DNA from: Longimicrobiaceae bacterium
GTDB lineage: Bacteria > Gemmatimonadota > Gemmatimonadetes > Longimicrobiales > Longimicrobiaceae
DNA length: 64,000 nt
Direction: 5' to 3'
Assembly (NCBI GenBank): GCA_030447645.1
Contig: JAUJOM010000010.1
Span: forward strand, 65,813 to 129,812
In this document: piece by piece, positions 8,766 through 22,004 of the stretch
Layout: each line of letters starts with the position of its first letter
Numbering within the stretch: the stretch's first letter is position 1
Notes under the pieces: model-generated
Databases searched by the model: none
Told to the model about the DNA's origin: nothing
The model's input: the letters and a program-made list of their open reading frames with translations, nothing else
Program-made: the position numbers and the translations under genes

Positions 8766-11033
8766 CTACTTCAGATATTTACGCAGCGTGCCAGCCAGCC
8801 AGCTTTGCGCAGCCGCGTCCCACGGCCGGGCCTGCCCGTTCACCTGGTAGGTACGTTGCAAGCTCCCGTCTTCTCCACGGCTGATCCGCAGGTACCGGGT
8901 GAGCGTCGTTCGGGAGCCCTCTGGGACCAGCGGGTCCGGATCAGGCGAGCCGGGAAGACGTGTGTGCTCGATGGTGAGCCAGCCGCCGGATGGAAGGTTG
9001 GCTACGTCGGTCCGCTCGTTGTTCAGGACAACGTTCCTGGCACGAAGCGTCAGCGTAAATGCCGGCGCACCATTGTGGCTTCCATTCAGCACGGTTTCGG
9101 TATTCAAGACGCCGCGCTGGCTCTTTTGCGCTGCCGACCCGGGGCGCTCGGGAGCACCAACAACCACAGATGCAACCCGCCGGTATTCGGAGTCGGAGCT
9201 GATAGTAACGAGCGCTGCAAAGAACGCGTCACGTGCGGCGCTCGTACCTGCCGGATAGCGCGTGGCTGCGCGGTGCAGGATGTTCGCCTTGGTGTTGCTG
9301 GACGGGATCAAAGCCGCAGAGCGGAACACATCGGCGAGTACGTCCGGGAGCCCGCTGGAGCGGTCGAGCAGCGTCGTCAGCACACGCTCCCGATCCGAGG
9401 TGGTGCTCATCTTGTCCACCACGCTCAACAGCAGCTTGCGATTTTGGTCGCCCGGTATCCGCCGTGAACTGATGACCTGCACCAGAATCGCAGCCTGATC
9501 GCCGGAAGACGCCATATCAAGCGTCGAGTGGAGCACCTCCGTCTGGAGCTGCGCATCCGCAGTCTGCTGAGACAGGACAGTAGCGAGTACGCGCCGCCTA
9601 TCTCCACTGGCTGACACGCTCCGGACGGCATCAAAGAACGCCCTGCGTGCCGCTGCGTCCACGAGAGAGTGGTTTTCCGCCGCCTGGACCAGCACTGCTG
9701 CCTTGTCACCACTGGATCCCCGGGTTGCGAAGGACTGGAGCAGCTGCACGAGAACGGAGTTGTCGGTCCTCGTCTGGACCACCTCAGGTGCTGAACTTGT
9801 GATAGCCAGAGGGCGTGGCCAGCCAGACACTACGGGTGCTGGAGGAAGCGCCGGCTGCTTGGCTTTGACTGGCGCGGACGGCGCGGAGACAACTGGCACT
9901 TCGGGAACGGATGGTGGAGGAGCAGCTGGAGCTTCAGCTTCCACAGCAGGAGAAGGCAGCGCCTGCATGTCAGGCTCCGCCGCGCGCATCGCAGCGAGCG
10001 GAAGCACCACGCCCGCCGCAACCAGCACAGTACCCGCCAGCAAGCGCCCACTCACCCGTCCCCGACGTGCCGCTCGGTCGAGAATCGCCAGCAAGCGCCC
10101 CTCGAACTGAGACCGCTGCGCCATGGCAAGCGCCGCTACCGGCCCTTCCGCCACACCCAAGGAGCGGACGATGTCCAGCAGGTGGTCGGCGTACTCCGTC
10201 GGCCGGGTTCCCACAGCGAGTACCGCGTCATCGCACGCCCGCTCCCGCTCATCCCGAAGCCGGCGCGCCGCGATCCAGACCAGCGGGTTGAACCAGTACA
10301 GGGCAAGCGCCAGGTGCGCGATCCACTGCGTGGCCGCATCCCAGCGCCGGATGTGCGCCAGCTCGTGGGCGAGAACTACGGTGCGGCGCTCTTTGTTCCA
10401 CCCATCGGCTTCGGCCGGGAGAAGTACCACCGGGTACACCGTGCCCCAGGTCATTGGCACCGCCGCGCCGTTCGCTCCGGAGCAGCGTGACCGGCCGGAC
10501 AAGACCAAAGCGACGCGCGAGTACGTGCGCCAGCTGCAGCCAGGCCACATCGTCTACGGGCGAGCGCACGGCGGCCCAGCCAGCGTACCCGAGCAACGCC
10601 CACCAATAGCCGCAGTGCAAGCACCAGGGCTCCGGCAGCCCATAGCATGGCCGCGATCCAGCGCCAATCGAGTGGTTCGTGGTGTACGGCCGTAGAGCCC
10701 TGTACAGTGGGAGAGGTGTGCAGCTCCTGCTGTGCCGACGGAACCGCCATGGTTTCCCAGGAAGCGAGCAAGCTCACACCCCCGGATGTGGACATGGCGA
10801 TTGTCGGAGCGTTGAAAACCGACAGCGGCAGAACCGGCCAGGCAGGAAGCACGGATCCGAGCAGCGGGATGACCAATGCTCCACTCAGCGCAAGCGTCCA
10901 TACCAGGTGCCGTGCGGCGGCGGTGCCCGGCGCATCACCGCCGCTACACCGAAAGCAGCCAGCAGCACCACCGAGCCCCGACCGAGGCATCCACCAGAAT
11001 GGCGGACCAGCCGGGATTGATCATTGGGATCAT
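8766..11033 (-). CDS. blaR1: BlaR1-like M56 sensor metalloprotease, frameshifted near N-terminus
   Basis: A membrane sensor-protease that, in its family, activates gene expression by causing cleavage of its paired BlaI/MecI repressor. The ATG at 11033 overlaps the blaI stop (ATGA). N-terminal membrane segments read as HLVWTLALSGALVIPLLGSV and AMLWAAGALVLALRLLVG. The zinc site is VVLAHELAHIRRWD (HExxH), followed by YWFNPLVWIAARRLRDERE. A last membrane segment is LLAGTVLVAAGVVLPLAAM, then a Pro/Ala linker, five repeats of the SSGDKAAVLV type and a C-terminal LTIEH...GSLQRTYQVNGQARPWD domain. It lacks a penicillin-binding domain, so the signal is not a classical beta-lactam. Indels around 10500 and 10970 split the frame; the rest is intact. 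Confidence 0.8.
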
Positions 11034-11414
11034 GCCTCCTCCTGACGTGCCTGTTCGATCAGCTTCGCCAGCCGGTCCAGCTCCGCGGCCGAGGGCCTGG
11101 CATCCTCAATCAGCGCATTCACCACCTGTTCCGTGCTCCCGCCGAAAAAGGTGCGGACGAGATGCTTCAGCGCGCGAACGCTGCGCCTTGGTACGAGGCA
11201 CTGTCGGCAGGTAAACATAGCGTTGGCCATCCTGCTCATGCCGGAGACTTCCCTTCTCCTCGAGTAGTCGGAGCGCCGCTCGTACCGCGGAATAGCTCGG
11301 CGGATCCGGAAGCTCGTCCAGCACCTCCGCTGCGGTCACCTTTCCACGGCGGTAGACAATGTCCATGATCTGGCGCTCACGGCGGCTCAGGTGGATGTGT
11401 GGAGACTGGGGCAT
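11030..11414 (-). CDS. blaI: BlaI/MecI-family transcriptional repressor, one frameshift
   Basis: A winged-helix repressor of about 125 residues. Visible: LSRRERQIMDIVYRRGKVTA, AEVLDELPDPPSYSAVRAAL, RLLEEKGSLRHEQDGQRYVY, then the dimerisation tail ALKHLVRTFFGGSTEQVVNA and RPSAAELDRLAKLIEQARQE. One indel near 11185 separates the halves. The ATG at 11414 (MPQSPHIHLS) gives the family's usual length; a GTG at 11474 would extend it but would place the operator inside the gene. It is probably autoregulated through the palindrome at 11458-11473 and released by cleavage through the adjacent M56 protease. Confidence 0.8.
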
Positions 11415-11457
11415 GGCAGTGGGAGCTTTCGGACCGGGATGCGGAAAAAACAGCACA

Positions 11458-11473
11458 TGCTGAATATTCAGCA
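11458..11473. promoter_or_regulatory. BlaI operator, perfect palindrome
   Basis: TGCTGAATATTCAGCA is a perfect 16-bp inverted repeat 44 bp upstream of the blaI ATG. It also lies in the region divergent to the small gene at 11622. It is the best copy of a three-site set. Confidence 0.65.
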
Positions 11474-11621
11474 CTCCATTCGCAAAGTCAAGGATCTTCT
11501 GTAGGGTGCGTCCTCACCAGAGCTGCGTAGCCGACAATCATCCCGTCTTTCCGCCAATCCGCACGATCTTTGCATTGGCGTCTCAGTTCACCACGTCGGA
11601 CACACCTTGCAAAGGAACTAT

Positions 11622-11889
11622 CATGCGTCGAACCGCGATGGCTATTGCCGTACTGCTTGCCACAGCACCCGTGGCCGGTGCAACGGAGATCACCCCCGAG
11701 ATCAAGCCGGAAGTTCGTGCCGTTGAGGTGGCCGCACCAACCATTCGGCAGAATCTAGTGGTAGCGCCGGCACAGGCCGAGGTGCGCAGCGCCAAGGCCA
11801 CCACGCGCGCTACCCAGATGGATCGCCACACGTGGACAATCGTCATCATCGCCCTGGCTGTGGCCGCGGCAGCGCTCTTTCTCTTGTAA
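11622..11889 (+). CDS. Small exported single-pass membrane protein, paralogue A
   Basis: 88 residues: an N-terminal signal (MRRTAMAIAVLLATAPVAGA), a 40-residue linker (EITPEIKPEVRAVEVAAPTI then RQN, KATTRATQMDRHT) and a C-terminal hydrophobic helix (TIVIIALAVAAAALFLL). Two close paralogues lie at 39975 and 40366. All three keep VEVAAPTIRQ-like, KATTR and a C-terminal helix. The likely site is the inner membrane with the linker outside. The function is unknown. A strong terminator follows directly. Confidence 0.7.
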
Positions 11890-11907
11890 TCTTCGTCAGG
11901 CTAAAAG

Positions 11908-11941
11908 AAAAGAGCCGCCCTGCGCAGAGGGCGGCTCTTTT
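11908..11941. terminator. Bidirectional intrinsic terminator
   Basis: A hairpin with arms AAGAGCCGCCCT and AGGGCGGCTCTT around a GCGC loop, flanked by A- and T-runs. It can serve both the plus-strand gene ending at 11889 and the minus-strand gene ending at 11966. Confidence 0.85.
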
Positions 11942-11965
11942 CGTTAGCGCTTCGCTATCGGAAGC

Positions 11966-12514
11966 TTAGTACTCCACACGCGTGGACTTGTCGATCGTGC
12001 TGCCGATGATGGCACCGGCCGCGGTCCCCAGAGCAGCGCCGACAACGGCTCCCTTCACGCGGTTCTGCTTTCCACCCACCACCGCACCGATCACAGCCCC
12101 ACCCGCGGCGCCGATGACGGCGTCACGGTTGGTGTTCTTTTTGGTTACCACACGCGGCTGCCGTGCAACCGTGCTGCCGGAGTAGCTGCCCGAGCGGGAG
12201 CCGGAGGAGCGCCGAGCGGACGAACTCTTCTTTCTCGTCGTGCTCTTCCTCGCAGTGCTCGCCTTCACAGGAGCAGCCGCTGTCTTGGCGGGTGCGGCTT
12301 CCACTACCTCCTCCTCCGCTACCAGCGCGTTCTGCCCAAGCTCGACGGGCGAAACAAAGGTCTGCGGCGCAACCGGAGCCGCGGTGCCCAGCGCCAGGCT
12401 GTCCAGGAACGCGAGGTCTTCGCCGACCGAAAGGTCAACGGCCTTGGCCTGCTGCTGACACGCTGCCATGCCCACCACCGAGGACACCACCAGTGCAATT
12501 TTCAGGACACGCAT
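11966..12514 (-). CDS. Glycine-zipper lipoprotein
   Basis: 182 residues from the ATG at 12514, preceded by AGAAAGAGA. The signal ends in a lipobox (VVGMAAC). A Val/Glu/Ala-rich stretch is followed by a Lys/Ser/Arg-rich linker (RKSTTRKKSSSARRSS), then two glycine-zipper helices (AVIGAAGGAVIGAVVGG, AVVGAALGTAAGAIIGS). This pattern fits YMGG-type or SmpA/OmpA-linked glycine-zipper lipoproteins that sit in the envelope. The basic linker could contact peptidoglycan or LPS. The exact role is unknown. Confidence 0.7.
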   Translation of the reverse strand: MRVLKIALVVSSVVGMAACQQQAKAVDLSVGEDLAFLDSLALGTAAPVAPQTFVSPVELGQNALVAEEEVVEAAPAKTAAAPVKASTARKSTTRKKSSSARRSSGSRSGSYSGSTVARQPRVVTKKNTNRDAVIGAAGGAVIGAVVGGKQNRVKGAVVGAALGTAAGAIIGSTIDKSTRVEY

Positions 12515-12736
12515 GATCGTCTCTTTCTTCAGGTTGACGTTGCCCACGCTCTTCGGGGCCCCGATTCTCCGCCAGAACACTCGCTTTACCAGCAAACCAC
12601 ACAAATACGAGACTGTCACGGAGCGAAGGTCCTATTGCATGGACCGGGCCAGCAGCTCCACATCCGCCATGTACATAATATACAACGACTTAGCTCCAAA
12701 CGCAAGCTCCTGTGCCGCCCTGGAGCACCCCTGCTG

Positions 12737-13537
12737 CTAGCCGATCGGGGTGAGCCAGATCCGCGCCGGACCACCCGGAGTGAGGGACACTCCTAGAAAC
12801 CATCGATCAATCCAGTTCCCGGGGTGCGAATGATGGTACTTAACCACCTTGAGACCGCTGAAGGTGCCGATTGCCGATCCAATCACCACATCGCTCGCCC
12901 AGTGATAGTTGCCGTACATGCGAGACAATCCCACCAGTGTTGCCCCGCCATACATGGTTGGCCCGACAAACCACCGATATTCCGGCCAGTGACGCGCGAC
13001 CTCGCTAGTGACCGCGGCGGCGGCCGCAAAGCCCGCGACAGCGTGACCCGAGGGAAAAGAGCGAAAGTTTTCCCGCCTGAACCCACGCCCAAGCTTGAAG
13101 TCCCGGGGGTTGGTGGGGTCGTTGTAGGGGCGTGCCCGGCCTGCCAGGCCCTTGATCAGGAAGTTGAACGCCTCCCCAAGCACGATCGCTTCCGTGGTGT
13201 GCAGACCCAGGTCCGCCATGCGGGGACGGTCAGCCAGCCTGCCCACGGCGTAGAGCGTTCCCGTAATGGCAACTGAACCTGGGAACGCCAGCAGGTTGAA
13301 TCCTGTTGCCCCTCGCTGATAAGCCCGGTTCGCCTGCCACACGGAGTCCTGCAGCTGTTCCGCGATCGCACGATCCAGCGGTGCGAGAATCACTGTTCCG
13401 AGCACGAACCCACCGCCGATCGCGGCGTCCTGCAGGGTGAACAGCGGTTCGTTCGACTGGTTTGGGGTGCTCTGCGCGCTCACGGGAGCGGCGGCCAGGA
13501 TGGTCGTGGCGGAAAGGGTGACGAGCAGCAAGCGCAT
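12737..13537 (-). CDS. PAP2-family phosphatase
   Basis: 266 residues with a signal peptide (MRLLLVTLSATTILAAAPVSA). All three family motifs are present: KGLAGRARP (KxxxxxxRP form), SFPSGHAVAG (PSGH) and SRMYGNYHWASDV (SRxxxxxHxxxD). The family removes phosphate from lipid phosphates such as undecaprenyl pyrophosphate or phosphatidic acid. A signal peptide and periplasmic or membrane placement fit this use. The ATG at 13537 is preceded by AGGAAA. It ends convergently with nothing obvious. Confidence 0.85.
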   Translation of the reverse strand: MRLLLVTLSATTILAAAPVSAQSTPNQSNEPLFTLQDAAIGGGFVLGTVILAPLDRAIAEQLQDSVWQANRAYQRGATGFNLLAFPGSVAITGTLYAVGRLADRPRMADLGLHTTEAIVLGEAFNFLIKGLAGRARPYNDPTNPRDFKLGRGFRRENFRSFPSGHAVAGFAAAAAVTSEVARHWPEYRWFVGPTMYGGATLVGLSRMYGNYHWASDVVIGSAIGTFSGLKVVKYHHSHPGNWIDRWFLGVSLTPGGPARIWLTPIG

Positions 13538-13624
13538 GGGAAATGTTTCCTGTGATCTGGTGTGCCGCGCCGGTCAGCAACACTGGTGCCGAGTGCAGAG
13601 CCTGGTTATCTTGAAAGCTGAAGC

Positions 13625-15532
<1,908 letters not shown>

Positions 15533-15563
15533 CGGCTTGTATTTGGTCTGTGCACCGAATATC

Positions 15564-15579
15564 TTTTGTACGTACAAAA
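15564..15579. promoter_or_regulatory. Palindromic operator of the VapBC-like pair
   Basis: TTTTGTACGTACAAAA is a perfect 16-bp palindrome 17 bp before the antitoxin ATG. This is a typical place for toxin-antitoxin autorepression. The role is inferred. Confidence 0.5.
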
Positions 15580-15595
15580 TGCGCCAAGGGGCAGC

Positions 15596-15832
15596 ATGTC
15601 GAAGCTGAAAAAAACCGTCGGCGGTCAAGCGGCTGCGGCCGAGAGTCCGCGAAAGAAAAACTTCCGTCTCCGCCAGTCGAAAATTGATCGAGCCCGGGCG
15701 GTCCTGGGAGCAGAGACCGAGACGGAGACGATCGAGCGGGCACTGGACCTGGTGGTGTTCCGCAGTGACCTAGTAGAGGGCGTGCGGGCAATGCGGGGGA
15801 CAGGGCTGGTCAACGTTGTTGACGAGGAGTAG
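15596..15832 (+). CDS. VapB-like antitoxin
   Basis: 78 residues (MSKLKKTVGG..., KNFRLRQSKIDRARAVLG, TETIERALDLVVFRSDLVEG). The middle resembles a short ribbon-helix-helix-type DNA-binding segment, and the C-terminus would wrap the toxin. The TAG stop shares one base with the toxin's GTG start, so translation is coupled. The start at 15596 follows AAGGGG. The gene sits inside the thiamine gene cluster. A decayed paralogue is at 41308-41498. Confidence 0.65.
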   Translation: MSKLKKTVGGQAAAAESPRKKNFRLRQSKIDRARAVLGAETETETIERALDLVVFRSDLVEGVRAMRGTGLVNVVDEE

Positions 15833-16284
15833 TGCCACGGTACGTGCTCGACACCAACCTGTACATCCGAGCCACACGCGACGAGGAGTGGAGTCGGGCG
15901 CTGGAACGGTTCTACTGGGCCTTTGCGCCTTTCGTTCACCTGCACTCGGTGGTTGCGGAGGAGATGCTCGCGGGGGCCCTCCATCCGGCTCTGGAGCGGC
16001 GCACACAGGAGCGGTTCATCGCTCCCTTCGAGGCCGTGCGGCGGGTGGTCATACCGGGCCACGCCACATGGAAGCGGGCAGGGCAGATGATTGCTCGGCT
16101 GGTTCGCGACAAGAAACTTTCTCCCGGCGGAATCGGGCGCGGCTTCGTAAATGACTGTCTTCTTGCTGCTTCGGCGCGGGAGCATGGATTCGTGCTGATC
16201 ACGGACAACACCCGCGACTTCGACTTGATCCGCACTGTTGAACCTGTTGAGGTGTCACCACCGTGGCCGGAGGCGGGGCGCTGA
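15832..16284 (+). CDS. VapC-like PIN-domain ribonuclease toxin
   Basis: 150 residues from a GTG start. The PIN acidic residues are visible: YVLDTNLYIRA (Asp), VVAEEMLAG (Glu), GFVNDCLLAASAREHGFVLI (Asp) and TDNTRDFDLI (Asp). Known members cut RNA, often tRNA or rRNA, when freed from the antitoxin. Position between thiC and thiO, on the same strand and tightly packed, suggests co-transcription with thi genes unless the palindrome at 15564 drives it alone. Confidence 0.75.
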   Translation: MPRYVLDTNLYIRATRDEEWSRALERFYWAFAPFVHLHSVVAEEMLAGALHPALERRTQERFIAPFEAVRRVVIPGHATWKRAGQMIARLVRDKKLSPGGIGRGFVNDCLLAASAREHGFVLITDNTRDFDLIRTVEPVEVSPPWPEAGR

Positions 16285-16298
16285 GTGGGAACGCGGCG

Positions 16299-17468
16299 AT
16301 GCCGGAAACACTGATCGTAGGCGGCGGGCTGATCGGGCTCGCCATTGGATGGCAGCTGGCCAAGGCGGGCCGCTCGGTGATGGTGATCGAGCGCGATTCC
16401 CCTGCGGCGAGTCCCTCGGGGGCCTCCTGGGCGGCCGCGGGGATGCTGGCGCCGCTCGCGGAAGTCGGCTTCAACGAGCCCGTGCTGCTGGCGCTCAGCC
16501 GGGCGTCGCTGGCGATGTACCCGGAATTCGTAGCCGAGCTGGAAGCCGATGCGGGCCAGCCGGTCGGCTACCGGACCGAGGGTACGCTGATCGTCGCGCT
16601 GGACAACGACGACGCGGCGTGGCTCCGGCGCCAGTACGACTTTCAGCAGTCCCTCGGGCTACCCACCCGCTGGATGGATGGCAACGAGGCCTGGGAGCAG
16701 GAGCCGCACCTGGCGCCCAGTGTGACCGCGGCGGCCTTCGCACCCACCGACCACCAGGTGGACAACCGGCGGCTGATGACCGCGCTGCGCGAAGCATTCG
16801 CCCGGGCAGGCGGAGAGTTGCGGACGGGGACCGAGGTGGTGCGCATACAGCACGACGGAGATCGGGCCTCCGGCATCTGGGTACGGCCCAGCGACGATGC
16901 CGGCGCCGACCCGGAGCTGCTGGAAGCACCTCAGCTGGTGGTTTGCGCCGGTGCGTGGACGCGGCTGCTGATGGCCAACAACCTCCCCGCCCCCGCGGTA
17001 CCCCCGATCCGTCCGGTCAAGGGCCAGCTGCTTTCCCTGACCATGTCGCCGCTCCTCAGGCTGTCCTACGTGATCCGTACGCGGCGGGTGTACCTGGTAC
17101 CCAAGCTGGATGGGCGGCTGGTGATCGGGGCAACCAGCGAGGACGTGGGCTTCGACACCCGGCTCACCGCGGGCGGGCTCTTCGAGCTGCTGCGGGATGC
17201 CTGGGAAGCAGTCCCCGGTGTTTACGATCTGCCGGTGAGGGAAAGCTGGGCGGGTCTTCGCCCGGCGAGTCGGGACCATGCCCCGGTGCTCGGTCCAACG
17301 CCGCTTGCCGGGCTGTACCTTGCCGTGGGCCACTACCGGAACGGAGTGCTGCTCACCCCCGCAACCGCGCGGCTGATGTGCGAGTTTTTGCTGACAGGTG
17401 AGGTGCCGGAAGCGATGCAGCCATTCGGGCTAGCGCGCTTTCACCGACGTGCCCGGATGCATGCATGA
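16299..17468 (+). CDS. thiO: Glycine oxidase ThiO
   Basis: An FAD-dependent oxidase that makes the dehydroglycine for the thiazole ring. 389 residues from the ATG at 16299 (MPETLIVGGGLIGLAIGWQL, the Rossmann GxGxxG). A GTG at 16263 would overlap vapC but adds an unlikely tail. Further landmarks: SWAAAGMLAPLAEV, VDNRRLMTALREAFARAGGE, LVVCAGAWT, RPVKGQLLSL, LVIGATSEDVGFD and ESWAGLRPASRDHAPVLG. It overlaps thiS by 4 bp (ATGA). Confidence 0.85.
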   Translation: MPETLIVGGGLIGLAIGWQLAKAGRSVMVIERDSPAASPSGASWAAAGMLAPLAEVGFNEPVLLALSRASLAMYPEFVAELEADAGQPVGYRTEGTLIVALDNDDAAWLRRQYDFQQSLGLPTRWMDGNEAWEQEPHLAPSVTAAAFAPTDHQVDNRRLMTALREAFARAGGELRTGTEVVRIQHDGDRASGIWVRPSDDAGADPELLEAPQLVVCAGAWTRLLMANNLPAPAVPPIRPVKGQLLSLTMSPLLRLSYVIRTRRVYLVPKLDGRLVIGATSEDVGFDTRLTAGGLFELLRDAWEAVPGVYDLPVRESWAGLRPASRDHAPVLGPTPLAGLYLAVGHYRNGVLLTPATARLMCEFLLTGEVPEAMQPFGLARFHRRARMHA

Positions 17469-17683
17469 ACACTGCTACCACTGCCATTCGCCTGAATGGG
17501 GATACAACCGACATCGCTGCCGAAACGCTGATGGACGTGCTGGCTTTTCTTGGCATTGATGCAGAGCAGCGCGGAGTCGCCGTAGCCGTAAATGGCACCG
17601 TGGTGCCACGTCGGAGCTGGGCCGCTACCGACATTGCGGCGGGTGACGACATCGAGGTGATCAACGCTGTACAGGGTGGATAA
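17465..17683 (+). CDS. thiS: Sulfur-carrier protein ThiS
   Basis: 72 residues with a ubiquitin-like fold pattern ([47 protein letters not shown]). The C-terminal Gly-Gly is the site of adenylation and thiocarboxylation, which delivers sulfur to ThiG. The ATG overlaps the thiO stop, and its end overlaps the thiG start. Confidence 0.9.
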   Translation: MNTATTAIRLNGDTTDIAAETLMDVLAFLGIDAEQRGVAVAVNGTVVPRRSWAATDIAAGDDIEVINAVQGG

Positions 17684-18464
17684 GCAGGTGGGTGAAAGCT
17701 GGACGCTTGCGGGCCGCAACTTTACGTCCCGCTTGCTGCTGGGCACCTCGCGCTATCCCGACCCGCAAACCATGCTGGACGCGATCCAGGCATCCGGCGC
17801 TGAGATCGTGACCGTGTCCATCCGGCGGATCTCACTTCACGATGCTTCCGGGGAGGGGCTGCTGGACATCCTGCCGCCGGAGCTCACCATCCTCCCCAAC
17901 ACCGCGGGCTGCCAGACCGCCCGGGACGCCCTACTCACGGCGCAGCTCGCCCGCGAAGCGCTTGAAACCGACTGGATCAAGCTGGAAGTAATTGGCGACG
18001 ACCGCACGCTCTTCCCCGACGTGGAGCACACGGTTCGCGCCGCGGACGAGCTGATCCGCGACGGCTTTCAGGTTTTCGCCTACACCAACGACGACCCGGT
18101 CACCTGCCGCAAGCTCGCGGACCTCGGCTGCGCGGCGGTGATGCCGCTGGGGGCGCCCATCGGCTCCGGCGCCGGGCTGCGCAATCCCTACAACCTGCGC
18201 ATCATCCGGGAGCAGCTCCCCCATACCCCCCTGATCGTAGACGCAGGAGTGGGCACCGCGAGCGACGCAGCGCGTGCGATGGAGCTCGGGATGGACGGGG
18301 TGCTGCTCAACACCGCGGTGGCCGAAGCACGGCAGCCGGTGGTCATGGCCGAAGCGATGCGGCTGGGGATTGAGGCCGGGCGCCTTGCCTACGCGGCCGG
18401 CAGGATCCCGCAGCGCCTGTACGCCCGGGCTTCGTCGCCCCTGGAGGGGCTGGTCGGCACGTGA
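17676..18464 (+). CDS. thiG: Thiazole synthase ThiG
   Basis: Forms the thiamine thiazole from DXP, ThiS thiocarboxylate and dehydroglycine. 262 residues from a GTG overlapping thiS. Visible: [59 protein letters not shown] (active-site Lys), [35 protein letters not shown] and [11 protein letters not shown]. Overlaps thiE by 4 bp (GTGA). Confidence 0.93.
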   Translation: MDKQVGESWTLAGRNFTSRLLLGTSRYPDPQTMLDAIQASGAEIVTVSIRRISLHDASGEGLLDILPPELTILPNTAGCQTARDALLTAQLAREALETDWIKLEVIGDDRTLFPDVEHTVRAADELIRDGFQVFAYTNDDPVTCRKLADLGCAAVMPLGAPIGSGAGLRNPYNLRIIREQLPHTPLIVDAGVGTASDAARAMELGMDGVLLNTAVAEARQPVVMAEAMRLGIEAGRLAYAAGRIPQRLYARASSPLEGLVGT

Positions 18465-19040
18465 AGCTTCGCTTCGGGCTGCTGGCGATCACCCCCGCCG
18501 TGCACCCGGAGCTGCCCGATGCGATCCGGCAGGTGGTTCATGCAGCGGGCCCGCGCGTGGCGATCCTGCTGCGCGACGGGAGCCTATCCCCCCCGGAGCT
18601 TCGCCACTGGGCCGAGCGAATCCTGCCGATCTGCCGGGCCGCGAGCTCGCTGTTGCTCGTCCATGGCCATCCCGAAGTTGCCGACGCCGTAGGCGCCGAC
18701 GGGGTTCACCTCCCTGAGCACGGCCCCACGGCCGCTGAAGCCCGCCGGGTCGTGGGCCTGAAATCACTGGTCGGGGTATCGCGGCATGATCCCGCGCGGC
18801 TCCGGGAGCCCGCTGGGGCTGATTACGCCACCCTGAGCCCCATCTTCGCCACGGCTGGCAAGGGTGCGCCACTCGGCATTCGGGTGCTGGCGGAGGCTTG
18901 TCGAGCGGCTGCGCTGCCCGTCGTGGCGCTGGGCGGCATCACTCCGGAGCGAGCCGCGGAGTGCCGCGGGGCGGGTGCGGCGGCAGTGGCCGCCATCCGG
19001 TCCGTCTGGGAGGGGGACGCTGCTTCCAACGCGCTGCGGA

Positions 19041-21182
<2,142 letters not shown>

Positions 21183-21291
21183 GCCGCGGCCCGTTGCAGG
21201 GTGTATGCCGCCTACGGAAATGGCACGGGGGCTGCGGAAACACCTGGGGGCGCGCGTGGTAGAACAAGCAAGCTACTTCAAGGAGATGCCC

Positions 21292-22002
21292 ATGATCCAA
21301 CCCAACGTTCGAGCTTCGTTCGGCCGGCGGGAGGCCGAGATTCTGGTGGCGCTCGCGGGTCCCGAGGGGGAGCGCCGGCTACGTGAAGGCGGGATGGACG
21401 CCCTGATGGACGATCCCCACCTCGTGCGTGCCCTGCTCGCCCGTGGGGGAATATCCGCGGCGCCCGCTCCACTCGTTTTCTACCTGCTGGTTCGGCATGC
21501 CCTGCTGCAGCGCGAGATCGCGGATCGGCAGCTCGCCGACTACACGGCCGCGGTCCTCCTGGAGTTCGGCCGAGCAGGTCGTGCATACCGGGTGGATGGG
21601 AGCGATGCCGGGCCGTTCTTCGCCCTCGCCGACATCCTGATGGAGCTGGAAAGGGCGCGGGGCGAGCAGGAGTTCGCGCTGCGCGTGCATCTCGGCAACT
21701 ACGCGCTCTGGCTCGCCGGTGTCTTCCCGGACCATATCACCCATCGGGTGCAGCGCCGGGGCGCTCCGCCGATCTCCTACTACGACGAGATAGGCGCAGC
21801 CGGCTTCCGCAGCGCCGCCAGCACGGATGTCGCCCTTCGGCACGGCCTGGGAGACCTGCTGCTCCAGGCCGCGGAGCAGTTCAGCAATCTGCGTTCGGCA
21901 CTGAACGGGCTGTCGGACGCTCTCTTCTTCCCACGCGCCAGGGACACGACCGAACGGTTGCTGCGGGAGGTCAAGGACGGCTTCGAGCGAAAGTACAGGT
22001 AG
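21292..22002 (+). CDS. Conserved-looking hypothetical protein
   Basis: 236 residues from the ATG at 21292, placed 6 bp after AAGGAG. Largely helical, without signal peptide or membrane segment. Notable pieces: FGRREAEILVALAGPEGERR, LREGGMDALMDDPHLVRALL, VFYLLVRHALLQREIADRQL, YTAAVLLEFGRAGRAYRVDG and SYYDEIGAAGFRSAAS. Not recognised. It is transcribed away from the histidine kinase, with a 110-bp gap that could hold both promoters. Confidence 0.6.
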   Translation: MIQPNVRASFGRREAEILVALAGPEGERRLREGGMDALMDDPHLVRALLARGGISAAPAPLVFYLLVRHALLQREIADRQLADYTAAVLLEFGRAGRAYRVDGSDAGPFFALADILMELERARGEQEFALRVHLGNYALWLAGVFPDHITHRVQRRGAPPISYYDEIGAAGFRSAASTDVALRHGLGDLLLQAAEQFSNLRSALNGLSDALFFPRARDTTERLLREVKDGFERKYR

Positions 22003-22004
22003 CA

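Noticed and set aside
16238..17401. 387-codon plus frame overlapping thiO
   Set aside because: Gly/Arg-rich shadow in another frame; thiO has complete FAD and family motifs.
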